A stretch of 64,000 nucleotides of DNA from Arthrobacter sp. fls2-241-R2A-200 (GTDB lineage Bacteria > Actinomycetota > Actinomycetes > Actinomycetales > Micrococcaceae), in assembly GCF_030209745.1 (NCBI RefSeq), contig NZ_JARVRJ010000002.1, forward strand, positions 124,001 to 188,000, in the 5' to 3' direction. Under the pieces are notes generated by a model. That model saw only the letters and a program-made list of their open reading frames with translations, did no database searches and had not been told where the DNA came from. Position 1 is the stretch's first letter, and each line of letters opens with the position of its first letter. The translations under genes and the position numbers were made by a program. Below, one piece after another: positions 47,801 to 56,066 of this stretch.

Positions 47801-48031
47801 GGGTTCAGCCTTCTTGCGGGACCTTGTCCTGCGAACGGGCGCGGGGGCCTCGGCAACAGGCTCCTCGGCCCCAGCCTCGACGACCGGTGTTTCCGTCGCC
47901 GAGTCCGCGGCGGCCTCTACTGTCGCCTTTGGCACAGCCTTGCGGCGGGACCGGGTGGCTTTCTTAGGCACGTCCGCGGTTTCCGAGGGGGTTGCTTCGT
48001 CGTTAACAGCTACAACTTGGTCATTATCCAT
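44822..48031 (-). CDS. rne: Ribonuclease E/G family protein
   Basis: 1069 residues. A long N-terminal disordered part (about 1-360, Glu/Ala/Pro-rich with repeated RRxRSRRK motifs), then the S1 domain (HFVSKTQQDSLIGNVYLGKV), an RNase H-like part, the catalytic DNase I-like fold with DRTEAMTVVDVNTGKFTG and DIGGIIVIDFIDM (Asp residues of the metal site), the Zn-link CEHCAGRG, and a C-terminal disordered tail from about 800. The actinobacterial type has disordered wings on both sides. ATG 48031; the frame upstream is not coding-like. Confidence 0.95.
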   Translation of the reverse strand: MDNDQVVAVNDEATPSETADVPKKATRSRRKAVPKATVEAAADSATETPVVEAGAEEPVAEAPAPVRRTRSRKKAEPTEPLPGLGEEAAVVPEAAAESQPEAPADAAPEKPVRRRRTAKPKVEAAEAPVAEEAAPEGAAEITTPTAADTQAPAPEQTPAPEQEAAQEQELTQEQEPTASASTSLFLEPVSITSMIFQAPDLTTVPRVATPEDKSIEPEEAAETVADDELEDAGSRRRRRSRGRRGRRGTERDENGAPEDSSEPETDDEDAPEAEALEEGVTSRRRRRRRRGDQDLELTGGTDDDPPNTVTRVRAPRPVTDTAPSNRVTSVKGSTRLEAKKQRRRESRETGRRRQVITEAEFLARRESVDRQMIVRQRDDRIQIAVLEDGVLAEHFVSKTQQDSLIGNVYLGKVQNVLPSMEAAFVDIGRGRNAVLYAGEVNWDAVNLEGQPRRIENALKSGDSVLVQVTKDPVGHKGARLTSQISLPGRYLVYVPGGSMTGISRKLPDVERNRLKRILKDRLPEHAGVIVRTAAEGASEEELTHDINRLRAQWDGIEGQASSTKVLAPELLYGEPDLTIKVVRDVFNEDFSKLIVSGDDAWDTIEAYVTYVAPDLVGRLEKWTKDQDIFAAWRIDEQIHKALERKVFLPSGGSLVIDRTEAMTVVDVNTGKFTGSGGNLEETVTKNNLEAAEEVVRQLRLRDIGGIIVIDFIDMVLESNRDLVLRRMVECLGRDRTKHQVAEVTSLGLVQMTRKRMGTGLLEVFGEQCEHCAGRGIVTHDEPVEHRRANVVAAEHHRPSAEAQPPAARTDRKRRRGKGGGQGPAEAAVPAHMPAPAPSAPTESQDPVRQAKAEATRAALATIAAAAHAAHLHDDEVHRTEELAHRQGESGEPVSGTTQAGLPDAEPAASDVSETRSTPVLRFGGEEVALPFVEHHEEPVAKPAMSLDLLAEAFSHLGDAPASAEQTHAGQAPAGQEPAEQAPAAAEPETSAPAPQQDLGRAPASGSRRGRRNRSASRAQGAANETSVEHTVGAASGGSAHEAKAPAEPAKKASSDEPIILGVGVPASEL

Positions 48032-48499
48032 ATGTGGCAACGCTCCTGCCCCAGCGACACCGCCACATCCGGCGCCCGGTGGGGCATTTATTGTCAAAAC
48101 CCGCAGGCGTTGACAGAAGTCAGTAGTATGCCTTCCGGTTCGCACCATCATTGGGGTGCGGCAGCCCTCGAAGGCCGGTAGTTTTGCTCCGAAACCCGTT
48201 GTTTTGCTTTAACAACCAGGTGCCGTCCAGCGTTCTGGCGGGCCTACCGAGGATCACCAGATCCGGGCATGCCCTGCTCATGCTGGCGGTCTTGGGAACA
48301 AGCCACCGGACCGGAACCCGCATGTGGATCGGCTTCCAGCCATGTTCATTCTCTCACATCACCACGTATATCAACGGAAGCCCGCTGTGTCGCCTGGCTC
48401 TGCATGCCCCGGGGTTGCCCCCAGCCTCTACGGCTAGAATCCTCCCAAGAGCCGTTCCGGGGCAGGCCGGGCCACTTTTTGAAAAGGACTACATCCGCG
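48032..48499. other. Divergent gap between rne and the VKOR gene
   Basis: 468 bp with no supported gene. A small inverted repeat GTTGTT-N7-AACAAC lies near 48200, and the rne promoter should be here. I see no convincing regulatory motif. Confidence 0.5.
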
Positions 48500-49183
48500 A
48501 TGCCAAGCACCGCCAGGGAAAACCTGGGCAATCAAGCTTCCACGAGGGCAGAAAACACGTCCAGCCAAGCTGAGCCGGCATCGAAGTCGCTGCCCCGGAT
48601 GGTTCGGGATAAGCCGTTTGGCTGGCTGTTGCTCATTACGGGCATTATCGGTTGGCTCGCATCCGGGGACTTGGTCTTGGAAAAGCTCGATGTGCTCAAG
48701 GACCCCAACCACATCACCGTCTGCGATGTGAATCCCTGGGTTTCCTGCGGGGAAGTGATGAAGACGCCGCAGAGCTCGGTGTTCGGATTCCCCAACATGT
48801 TCATCGGAATCGTTGCTTTCGCCATCATCATCACCACCGCCATGGGACTTCTGGCCGGTGCAAAGTTCGCGCGCTGGTACTGGTTGGGCCTGCAAACAGG
48901 TGTGACCCTCGGGTTCATCTTCGTTGTATGGCTATGGTCCCAAGCCCTGTACGTCATCAACATACTTTGCCCGCTCTGCATGGTGGTCTGGTCCATCATG
49001 ATCCCCTTGTTTGTCTGGGTGACCATCCGGAACATCTCCCACGGAGTCATCCCGGCTCCTGCCGGTCTGGTAAAACTGCTCGGCGATACAGGGTGGATCA
49101 TCGTGGCGCTGCTTTACGTAGCCGTCATCGCCACGATCTTCTTCGCTTTCCTCCACGTGTTTGCCGGCACCTCCGGTTACTGA
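48500..49183 (+). CDS. Vitamin K epoxide reductase (VKOR) family membrane protein
   Basis: 227 residues with four to five hydrophobic helices. The VKOR signature is present: a loop CDVNPWVSCGEVM with two Cys, and the catalytic CPLC motif in a helix (NILCPLCMVVW). In Actinobacteria VKOR reoxidises DsbA-like proteins, giving disulfides outside the membrane. ATG 48500 with AAAAGGAC upstream; upstream frame is not coding-like. It ends at a strong terminator. Confidence 0.93.
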   Translation: MPSTARENLGNQASTRAENTSSQAEPASKSLPRMVRDKPFGWLLLITGIIGWLASGDLVLEKLDVLKDPNHITVCDVNPWVSCGEVMKTPQSSVFGFPNMFIGIVAFAIIITTAMGLLAGAKFARWYWLGLQTGVTLGFIFVVWLWSQALYVINILCPLCMVVWSIMIPLFVWVTIRNISHGVIPAPAGLVKLLGDTGWIIVALLYVAVIATIFFAFLHVFAGTSGY

Positions 49184-49208
49184 CCCCTCCGAAAATTGCC
49201 CGCGAGGT

Positions 49209-49253
49209 GACAGTAAAGGCCAATGTTCGTCGTGAACATTGGCCTTTACTGTC
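49209..49253. terminator. Bidirectional terminator between VKOR and ndk
   Basis: A perfect 20-bp stem (49209-49228 with 49234-49253) around a five-base loop. Confidence 0.9.
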
Positions 49254-49269
49254 ATCTGGAAAAGTGTTT

Positions 49270-49689
49270 TTAGCTTGCGAACCAGATCTTGATCTCACGC
49301 TCGGCGGATTCGACCGAATCTGAGCCGTGGACCAGGTTCTGCTGGACGGCCAGGCCCCAGTCACGGCCGAAGTCACCGCGAATGGTGCCGGGTGCCGCCG
49401 TCGTCGGGTCCGTGGTCCCTGCCAGCGAACGGAAGCCTTCGATCACGCGATGCCCCTCGAAGACGGCAGCGATGACCGGGCCGCTCAGCATGAATTCAAC
49501 CAGTGGCTCGTAGAACGGCTTGCCCACGTGTTCCTCATAGTGCTGTTCCAGCAGTTCGCGGGTTGCGTTGACCTTCTTCAACTCTGCCAAGGTGTAGCCC
49601 TTGGCTTCGATCCGGGCCAGGATGCTGCCACTCAAGTTGCGGGCGACGCCGTCGGGCTTGACCAGGACAAGGGTCCGTTCAATGCTCAC
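49270..49689 (-). CDS. ndk: Nucleoside diphosphate kinase
   Basis: 139 residues. Conserved parts: RTLVLVKPDGVARN, and the active-site His in NLVHGSDSVESAEREI. It balances NTP and dNTP pools by phosphotransfer. GTG start with GGAGC upstream. Part of the ileS-folC-DUF4233-ndk series on the minus strand, order common to Actinobacteria. Confidence 0.97.
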   Translation of the reverse strand: MSIERTLVLVKPDGVARNLSGSILARIEAKGYTLAELKKVNATRELLEQHYEEHVGKPFYEPLVEFMLSGPVIAAVFEGHRVIEGFRSLAGTTDPTTAAPGTIRGDFGRDWGLAVQQNLVHGSDSVESAEREIKIWFAS

Positions 49690-49730
49690 AGTTGCTCCAA
49701 TACGGTTGGTTAGTGGGTTTCCCAGCCAGT

Positions 49731-50183
49731 TTACGGGGTTTGCGGGTCAGTCCCGTCATTGTGGGCAGCGGTCCATTCCGCTTGTTCCCGATCCCGCTGT
49801 GCCACTTCCCGGTCGATCCTGATCCCGGTCCGGATCCCGTACCACCAGCAGATCGCGAAGAGGATTCCAACCACGAACATGGTGGGCTCAGCCAAACCGG
49901 TCAGGATCAGCACTACCTGCAAAATCCAGCCGACGGCGATCCCCCACGGGCGGGACAACACGGCGCACGCCGCGATCAACACCACCGCCAAGGCTATGCC
50001 GACCCCAAGGATGATCGCTGGATTCACTTCGCCCCGCTTCAGGCCAAAGACCACGAGCGTTCCGAAGAACGCCACAAAGGCTTCGAGCAGGAGGACGGTG
50101 GAAGCGAACATCACTTTGGTGGAGCGTCGCTTCTTGGGCATACCCGGGCGCCACTCACGCTGTGCTTTGGTCATTTTCACCAT
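49731..50183 (-). CDS. DUF4233 family membrane protein
   Basis: 150 residues with four hydrophobic helices (about 24-47, 54-77, 82-95 and 97-115) and a charged C-terminal tail. Family of unknown function that stands between folC and ndk in Actinobacteria. Start at ATG 50183; a second ATG is three codons on. It begins two bases after the folC stop, so the genes are coupled. Confidence 0.85.
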   Translation of the reverse strand: MVKMTKAQREWRPGMPKKRRSTKVMFASTVLLLEAFVAFFGTLVVFGLKRGEVNPAIILGVGIALAVVLIAACAVLSRPWGIAVGWILQVVLILTGLAEPTMFVVGILFAICWWYGIRTGIRIDREVAQRDREQAEWTAAHNDGTDPQTP

Positions 50184-50185
50184 GG

Positions 50186-51547
50186 TCAGGCGCCGGCCTT
50201 TCCGAGAAGGATCCGAGCCTCGGCAACAACCGTGATCGAGCCGGTCACCAGGACGCCGCCAGCGAGGTCGTCATTGGATTCTGCGCGCTCAACGGCCCAT
50301 TCAAGGGCGTCGTCGAGCTTCTCGGCGATATGCACATTGTCCTCGCCGAAGCCGAGGTCGACGGCGAGCTCAGCCAGTTCCGCTGCGGGTACGGCGCGGG
50401 CCGAGTTCGACTGGGTGAAGCAGAATTCCTCGGCGAGGCCGCCAAGGGATTCCTTCAGGGTCTTCAGGATTTCCTCGGCGTCCTTCTCGCGCAGGACCCC
50501 GACAACCACAACGAGCTTGCTGAAACTGAAGGCCTCTTGGATTGCCTCCGCAGAAACACGGATTCCCTCCGGATTGTGGGCCGCGTCCACCACCACGGTG
50601 GGGGCGGTTCGCACTACTTCCAACCTGCCCGGCGAGGTGACGGTACCAAACGCCTCCCTGAGGACTTCGCCGTCGAGCTCTTTCTCTCCCCCGCCGAAGA
50701 ATGCTTCCAGGGCGGCCACGGCAACAGCGGCGTTCTCGGCTTGGTGCGCTCCATGGAGCGGCAGCAAGAGGTCCTCATAGCGCCCGGCGAGTCCCTGGAT
50801 GGTCAGCACCTGTCCCCCAACAGCGACGCTGCGTGACTCCACTCCGAACTCAACACCCTCGAAGCGGAAAGGCACATCCACCTCACGGGCCTTTTCCAGA
50901 AGGACCTGCGCCGCGTCCACCGGCTGGGCCGCGCTCACCAGGAAGCCGCCCGGCTTGATAATGCCGGCTTTCTCGTAAGCAATGTCCTCGGTGGTGTCGC
51001 CCAAAAGCTCGGTGTGGTCCAGGGAAATCGGCGTAATGACGGAGACCTGGCCGTCACCGACATTGGTGGCATCAGTGATGCCCCCAAGGCCCACCTCTAT
51101 GACCGCTACATTTACGGGCTGGTCAGCAAAAACAGCAAATCCGAGAATGGTCAGGCACTCGAAGTAGGTCAACCGTGGCTCGCCTTTAGCTTCGAGTTCG
51201 CTATCAACGATTTCCAAATACGGCCGGATCTCGTCCCAGATCCGGACGAACGTTACGTCCGGCACCGGCTCGCCGTCAATGCTGATCCGCTCCGTCACCT
51301 TGGACAGGTGCGGGCTGGTGTAGCGGCCCGTGCTCAGGCCGTGGGCACGCAGCCCGGCCTCGATCATGCGTGCAGTGGAGGTCTTTCCGTTGGTGCCTGT
51401 GATGTGGATGATCGGGTAGGCCTTGTTCGGCTCCCCCAGCACGTCCATGGCACGGAACAACGGAGCAAGGCGGGGTTCCATCTTGTTTTCCGGTGCGCGG
51501 CCCAAAAGTTCCGCGTACACACTTTCAACAGAGAATTCGTCAGTCAT
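50186..51547 (-). CDS. folC: Dihydrofolate synthase / folylpolyglutamate synthase
   Basis: 453 residues of the Mur-ligase-type ATP-dependent ligases: P-loop HITGTNGKTSTARM (about 45-57), the YTSPHLSKVTERI segment, the lysine-bearing AYEKAG region (here IAYEKAGIIK), and a C-terminal domain with VVDAAHNPEG. Adds glutamate to dihydropteroate and to reduced folates. ATG 51547 lies three bases after the ileS stop. Confidence 0.95.
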   Translation of the reverse strand: MTDEFSVESVYAELLGRAPENKMEPRLAPLFRAMDVLGEPNKAYPIIHITGTNGKTSTARMIEAGLRAHGLSTGRYTSPHLSKVTERISIDGEPVPDVTFVRIWDEIRPYLEIVDSELEAKGEPRLTYFECLTILGFAVFADQPVNVAVIEVGLGGITDATNVGDGQVSVITPISLDHTELLGDTTEDIAYEKAGIIKPGGFLVSAAQPVDAAQVLLEKAREVDVPFRFEGVEFGVESRSVAVGGQVLTIQGLAGRYEDLLLPLHGAHQAENAAVAVAALEAFFGGGEKELDGEVLREAFGTVTSPGRLEVVRTAPTVVVDAAHNPEGIRVSAEAIQEAFSFSKLVVVVGVLREKDAEEILKTLKESLGGLAEEFCFTQSNSARAVPAAELAELAVDLGFGEDNVHIAEKLDDALEWAVERAESNDDLAGGVLVTGSITVVAEARILLGKAGA

Positions 51548-51550
51548 GGA

Positions 51551-54500
51551 TCAGGCTCCTGCCTTGGTCACGGTGACCTGCGGTTCGTCGACGCCGGCCA
51601 ACAGAACCTCGAGTTCGAGGCTCAGGGTCTCGGTTTTTACCAGTTCGGCATTGGCGTTGAGGGCATCAACAACGTCCTGGGCAGCCTCCACCGAAGTCCT
51701 GATGCGGTCACTGACGTTGAGCCCGGCATCCTTGCGTGCTTGCTGGATGGCACGGACCATGTCGCGGGCCAGGCCCTCTGCTGCGAGTTCAGGAGTGACC
51801 TCCGTGTTGAGGACCACGAAACCCCCGCCCGGCAAAACGGCCACCGCTTTGCTGGCGGCAGCACCGCCGTCGGACGCTTCCGCCACGACGGTCTCCAACG
51901 TGTATTCCTGGGGCTCGAGCTCGAGCCCGCCGGCCACAACCACACCGGCGTAATTGACGGACCAATCGCCGGACTTGGAGCCCTTGATGGCCTGCTGCAC
52001 GTTCTTGCCCAACCGAGGGCCGGCGGCACGGGCGTTGACCACCAGCTTCTGCTGGATGCCAAACTCCTCCGGCGAGGCCGTAGTGGCGTCAAGCAGGCGC
52101 ACGGAACGCAGGTTTAGTTCATCGGCGACGACGGCGGCGAAGCCTTTCAGCGCATCCGCGCCGGGTGCCACGACCGTGAGCTCCTGCAGCGGGAGCCGAA
52201 CGCGCAGGTTGGCGCCCTTCCGCAGGCTCGAGCCCGTGGAGCAGATCTGCTGAACGCGGTCCATGGCCTCGACCAGGTCGGCGTCCGAGGGGAACAGCGC
52301 ATCGTCAGGCCAGTCGGCCAGGTGCACGGAACGCCCACCGGTCAGGCCGCGCCAGATCTCCTCGGTCACCAACGGCAGCAACGACGCCGCCACGCGGCAG
52401 ATGGTCTCCAATGCGGTGTACAGCGCATCGAAGGCGTCAACGTCCTCATCGAAAAAGCGCTGGCGGCTGCGGCGCACGTACCAGTTGGTCAGCATGTCCA
52501 AGTAACTGCGCAACTCGTCGCAGGCCCCGGAGATGTCGTAGCTGTCCAGGTTGGCGGTGACGTTGCGCACCAGGTCGCCGGTGTTGGCCATGAGGTACTG
52601 GTCCAAGGTGTCGGCGTAGCCGTCGTACCGCAGCTTGGCGTCGTAACCCGACCCACCGTTGGCAGCATTCGTGTACAGAGTGAAGAAGCTGTACACGTTC
52701 CACAGCGGAAGGATGACCTGGCGGACACCGTCCCGAATCCCCTGCTCGGTGACCACCAAGTTGCCACCGCGGAGGATGGGACTGGACATGAGGAACCACC
52801 GCATAGCATCCGAGCCGTCGCGGTCCAGGACCTCGGACACATCCGGGTAGTTCCGCAGGCTCTTGGACATCTTCTGCCCATCGGAGCCCAGCACGATGCC
52901 GTGGCTGATGACGTTCCGGAAGGCCGGACGGTCGAACAACGCCGTGGACAGGATGTGCAGCATGTAGAACCAGCCACGTGTCTGGCCGATGTACTCCACA
53001 ATGAAGTCGGCCGGGTTGTGGGTGTCGAACCACTCCTCGTTCTGGAATGGGTAGTGCACCTGGCCATAGGGCATGGAGCCCGAGTCGAACCAGACATCCA
53101 GAACATCCTCCACGCGGCGCATGGTGGACTGTCCCTCTTCCGGTGTCCGCGGATCGTCCGGGTTGGGCCGGGTCAGTTCGTCGATGAACGGGCGGTGCAG
53201 ATCCACCTGTCCCTCGTTGTTGAGCGGAAGGCGGCCAAAGTCGGCTTGGAGGTCGGCAAGCGAACCATAGACATCAGTGCGTGGGTACTCCGGGTCATCG
53301 GACTGCCACACGGGGATGGGTGAACCCCAGTACCTGTTACGGCTGATGGACCAGTCACGGGCATTCTCCAGCCACTTGCCGAACTGGCCGTCCTTGACGT
53401 TACCCGGGATCCAGTTGATCTCCTGGTTCAGCTCGGACATGCGGTCCTTGAACTTGGTGACTTCCACATACCAAGAGGAAACAGCGCGGTAGATCAGCGG
53501 GTTCCGGCAGCGCCAGCAGTGCGGGTAGCTGTGCTCATAGCTGGCCTGGCGGACCAGGCGGCCGTCGGCCCGGAGCACCTGGGTGATGGGCTTGTTGGCT
53601 TCGAAGACCTGCAGGCCGACGATGTCCGCGAGGCGGCCGTGGGCGAACAAGGGAAGGAATTTGGCGCCCTCGTCCACGGACAGGACCACCGGAATTCCGG
53701 CTTCTTCACAAACCTTCTGGTCATCCTCACCGTAGGCCGGAGCCTGGTGAACGATGCCCGTACCGTCGGTGGTGGTGACGTACTCGGCCACCAGGATGCG
53801 CCAAGCGTTCTGGGTGCCGTACTTTTCAGTATCGGCAAAGTCATCCCACAGCGGCTCGTACTCGAGCCCTTCCAGCTCGGAACCCTTGTAGGTGGCCGTC
53901 ACAGCGCCCGCTGCGGCAGCCACGCCGTCGGCCCCGTCACCGTAGCCCAAATCCTTGGCGTAGGACCCCAAGAGGTCGGCAGCCAGCAAGAAGCTGCCCG
54001 TGACCGGTGCCTCCGCCGAAGCGGCCTTGATGCCATTCGGTCCCGCAGGCAAGACCGCGTAGGAGATGTCAGGCCCGACGGCGAGCGCAGCGTTGGTCGG
54101 GAGCGTCCAGGGCGTGGTGGTCCAGGCGAGCGCCTGCACACCGCCCAGTTCCTTGGAAAGTTCGGATTCCCCTGCCTTGATGGGGAAGGTTACTGTGACT
54201 GTTTGGTCCTGGCGATTCTTGTAGACATCATCATCCATGCGGAGTTCATGGTTGGAGAGCGGTGTCTCGTCTTTCCAGCAGTACGGAAGGACGCGGTAGC
54301 CGTTGTAGGTCAGGCCCTTCTCGTGCAGCTGCTTGAAAGCCCAGAGGACCGACTCCATGTACTCGACGTTGAGGGTCTTATAGTCGTTCTCGAAGTCCAC
54401 CCAGCGGGCCTGGCGGGTGACGTAGGCCTTCCATTCGTTGGCGTACTTCATGACGGAGGCACGGCAGGCGTCGTTGAACTTGTCGATGCCCATGGCTTCG

Positions 54501-54883
54501 ATCTGGGTCTTGTCCGTCATGCCCAGTTGCTTCATGGCTTCAAGCTCGGCCGGCAGCCCGTGGGTGTCCCACCCGAAGCGGCGCTCAACGCGCTTGCCGC
54601 GCTGGGTCTGGTAGCGGCCGACGAGGTCTTTGGCGTAGCCGGTCAGCAGGTGGCCGTAGTGGGGCAAGCCGTTTGCGAAGGGAGGGCCGTCGTAGAAGAC
54701 GAATTCGTTGCTGCCGGCCGCCCCACCGGGAAGATCGCTGTCGCGCTGGTCGATGCTGGCTTGGAAGGTGCCGTCTTCATCCCAGTATTTGAGGATGCGT
54801 TCTTCGATTTCCGGGAACTTCACGGAAGCGGACACGCCGTGCGTGCCGGAAGAAGACGCTGAGGCCTTGGGGTAGTGGGTCAT
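51551..54883 (-). CDS. ileS: Isoleucyl-tRNA synthetase, eukaryote-like (type 2)
   Basis: 1110 residues, class I. The ATP-site motif is [20 protein letters not shown] (HYGH in place of HIGH) and the second is [11 protein letters not shown]. These spellings are those of the eukaryote-like IleRS2 branch, usual in Actinobacteria and associated with low sensitivity to mupirocin. The editing domain lies between about 200 and 430, with a DEFALD-type segment not easy to place. Start ATG 54883. A T-box leader controls it, and folC follows with a three-base gap. Confidence 0.95.
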   Translation of the reverse strand: MTHYPKASASSSGTHGVSASVKFPEIEERILKYWDEDGTFQASIDQRDSDLPGGAAGSNEFVFYDGPPFANGLPHYGHLLTGYAKDLVGRYQTQRGKRVERRFGWDTHGLPAELEAMKQLGMTDKTQIEAMGIDKFNDACRASVMKYANEWKAYVTRQARWVDFENDYKTLNVEYMESVLWAFKQLHEKGLTYNGYRVLPYCWKDETPLSNHELRMDDDVYKNRQDQTVTVTFPIKAGESELSKELGGVQALAWTTTPWTLPTNAALAVGPDISYAVLPAGPNGIKAASAEAPVTGSFLLAADLLGSYAKDLGYGDGADGVAAAAGAVTATYKGSELEGLEYEPLWDDFADTEKYGTQNAWRILVAEYVTTTDGTGIVHQAPAYGEDDQKVCEEAGIPVVLSVDEGAKFLPLFAHGRLADIVGLQVFEANKPITQVLRADGRLVRQASYEHSYPHCWRCRNPLIYRAVSSWYVEVTKFKDRMSELNQEINWIPGNVKDGQFGKWLENARDWSISRNRYWGSPIPVWQSDDPEYPRTDVYGSLADLQADFGRLPLNNEGQVDLHRPFIDELTRPNPDDPRTPEEGQSTMRRVEDVLDVWFDSGSMPYGQVHYPFQNEEWFDTHNPADFIVEYIGQTRGWFYMLHILSTALFDRPAFRNVISHGIVLGSDGQKMSKSLRNYPDVSEVLDRDGSDAMRWFLMSSPILRGGNLVVTEQGIRDGVRQVILPLWNVYSFFTLYTNAANGGSGYDAKLRYDGYADTLDQYLMANTGDLVRNVTANLDSYDISGACDELRSYLDMLTNWYVRRSRQRFFDEDVDAFDALYTALETICRVAASLLPLVTEEIWRGLTGGRSVHLADWPDDALFPSDADLVEAMDRVQQICSTGSSLRKGANLRVRLPLQELTVVAPGADALKGFAAVVADELNLRSVRLLDATTASPEEFGIQQKLVVNARAAGPRLGKNVQQAIKGSKSGDWSVNYAGVVVAGGLELEPQEYTLETVVAEASDGGAAASKAVAVLPGGGFVVLNTEVTPELAAEGLARDMVRAIQQARKDAGLNVSDRIRTSVEAAQDVVDALNANAELVKTETLSLELEVLLAGVDEPQVTVTKAGA

Positions 54884-54888
54884 CTCAT

Positions 54889-55124
54889 ATCCTGTGATAG
54901 CTGGTGGACTGTCAGGATGCGAGGACGGCTCCTGCGCCGCTTGTCAGCGACACGGGTACCGCGGTACCACCTCACTTACCGGAACATGACGATCCGGCCG
55001 CTCATTACTGCTGTGACGGGCTTACCCGTCCGGTTCTACTTGGCCTGGATGCTCGTGCGGTTTCCCGCCGGGCGTTCAGTGCCGTTCTTCCGGAAGCTCA
55101 CCGGTGATGGCCGGGTCGAAGCTG
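54889..55124 (-). promoter_or_regulatory. T-box leader of ileS (translational type)
   Basis: The T-box sequence AGGTGGTACCGCGGTACC reads on the minus strand at 54955-54972. Near the 5' end, CCATCACCGG contains the codon ATC (55106-55108) in the short stem I typical of actinobacterial ileS T-boxes. The start of transcription is probably near 55124, after TAGACT. ATCCTG (54913-54918) can pair with CAGGAT (54889-54894), which overlaps the Shine-Dalgarno six bases before ATG, so control is by ribosome access. Confidence 0.92.
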
Positions 55125-55202
55125 GTCCTTTTAGTCTAGCGGCAGCGGAGCGTTGGACTCTACTCGGCCGCCCCTGCACCGGCAGCAACCTTCTGGGGTG
55201 CT

Positions 55203-55982
55203 TTAGCCCTCTTTGCGGATCAGCTTATGGTTGGCGGCTTGGGCAACCGGGCGCACGGTGATGTGGTCCAAGTTGATGTGATGCGGCAAGGAGACGGCGT
55301 ACTTGACGACGTCGGCTACGTCCTGGGCGGTGAGCGGCTTCTCTACCCCGGCGTAGACCTTTTCGGCTGCTTCTTTGTCCCCGAGCCGGTTTAGTGCGAA
55401 TTCCTCGGTGTAGACCAAGCCTGGTGCTACTTCGATAACCCTGAGGTTGTTGCCCACTTCTTCCAAGCGCAGCGCATTGGTCATGGCGTGCTGGGCGAAC
55501 TTGGCGGCGTTATAGCCGCCGCCGCCCTCGTACGCGGCGAGCGCAGCGGTGGAAGTCAGGTTCAGGACCGTGCCCTCGCCGTTCTTGCGCAGCATCGGCA
55601 GGAAGGCCCTGGTGATCTTCATGGTGCCCAGAACGTTCACCTTGTACATCCAGTCCCAATCTTCGCTATCGGCATTGGCGATGGTGTCCGCACCACGAGC
55701 GCCGCCGGCGATGTTGATGAGGGTGTCGGCACCTCCGGCTTCGGTGACTGCCGCGAGCAGGGCCGCGACGTCGTCGTCGTGCGTGATATCCGCCGCGAAC
55801 GGAACCGCTCCGGTCTGGGTACCTAGCGCCTGGAGCCGGTCGGCCCTGCGTGCCACGGCGAATACCTTCCATCCTGCGTCGGCCAAGGCCCTGACCGTCG
55901 CCTCGCCGATGCCGGTGCTGGCGCCCGTGACGACGGCGGTTTTGTTCAACGCTGCGGAGTTGTTGTGTGAAGGCAAAGTCAT
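55203..55982 (-). CDS. Short-chain dehydrogenase/reductase
   Basis: 259 residues. Classical SDR features: TGASTGIGE for cofactor, NIAGG, the catalytic Ser in LTSTAA and the YNAAK motif. It resembles serine 3-dehydrogenase-like or NADP-dependent YdfG-type enzymes; substrate unknown. ATG 55982 chosen because the ten residues before are not conserved-looking. It diverges from valS. Confidence 0.88.
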   Translation of the reverse strand: MTLPSHNNSAALNKTAVVTGASTGIGEATVRALADAGWKVFAVARRADRLQALGTQTGAVPFAADITHDDDVAALLAAVTEAGGADTLINIAGGARGADTIANADSEDWDWMYKVNVLGTMKITRAFLPMLRKNGEGTVLNLTSTAALAAYEGGGGYNAAKFAQHAMTNALRLEEVGNNLRVIEVAPGLVYTEEFALNRLGDKEAAEKVYAGVEKPLTAQDVADVVKYAVSLPHHINLDHITVRPVAQAANHKLIRKEG

Positions 55983-56066
55983 GGAACCACCATATCCGGC
56001 GCACAATGCCATCGGCTGGCTAACCCATGAGATTCAGCAGGCAAGAACCCATGAAACAATTGGTCC

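Noticed and set aside
46962..48113. Ser/Arg-rich plus-strand frame opposite rne
   Set aside because: Mirrors the repetitive N-terminal coding region of rne on the other strand; no independent coding evidence.
54875..55261. 128-codon plus-strand frame over the T-box
   Set aside because: It overlaps a well-supported RNA leader on the opposite strand and has no domain or ribosome binding site.
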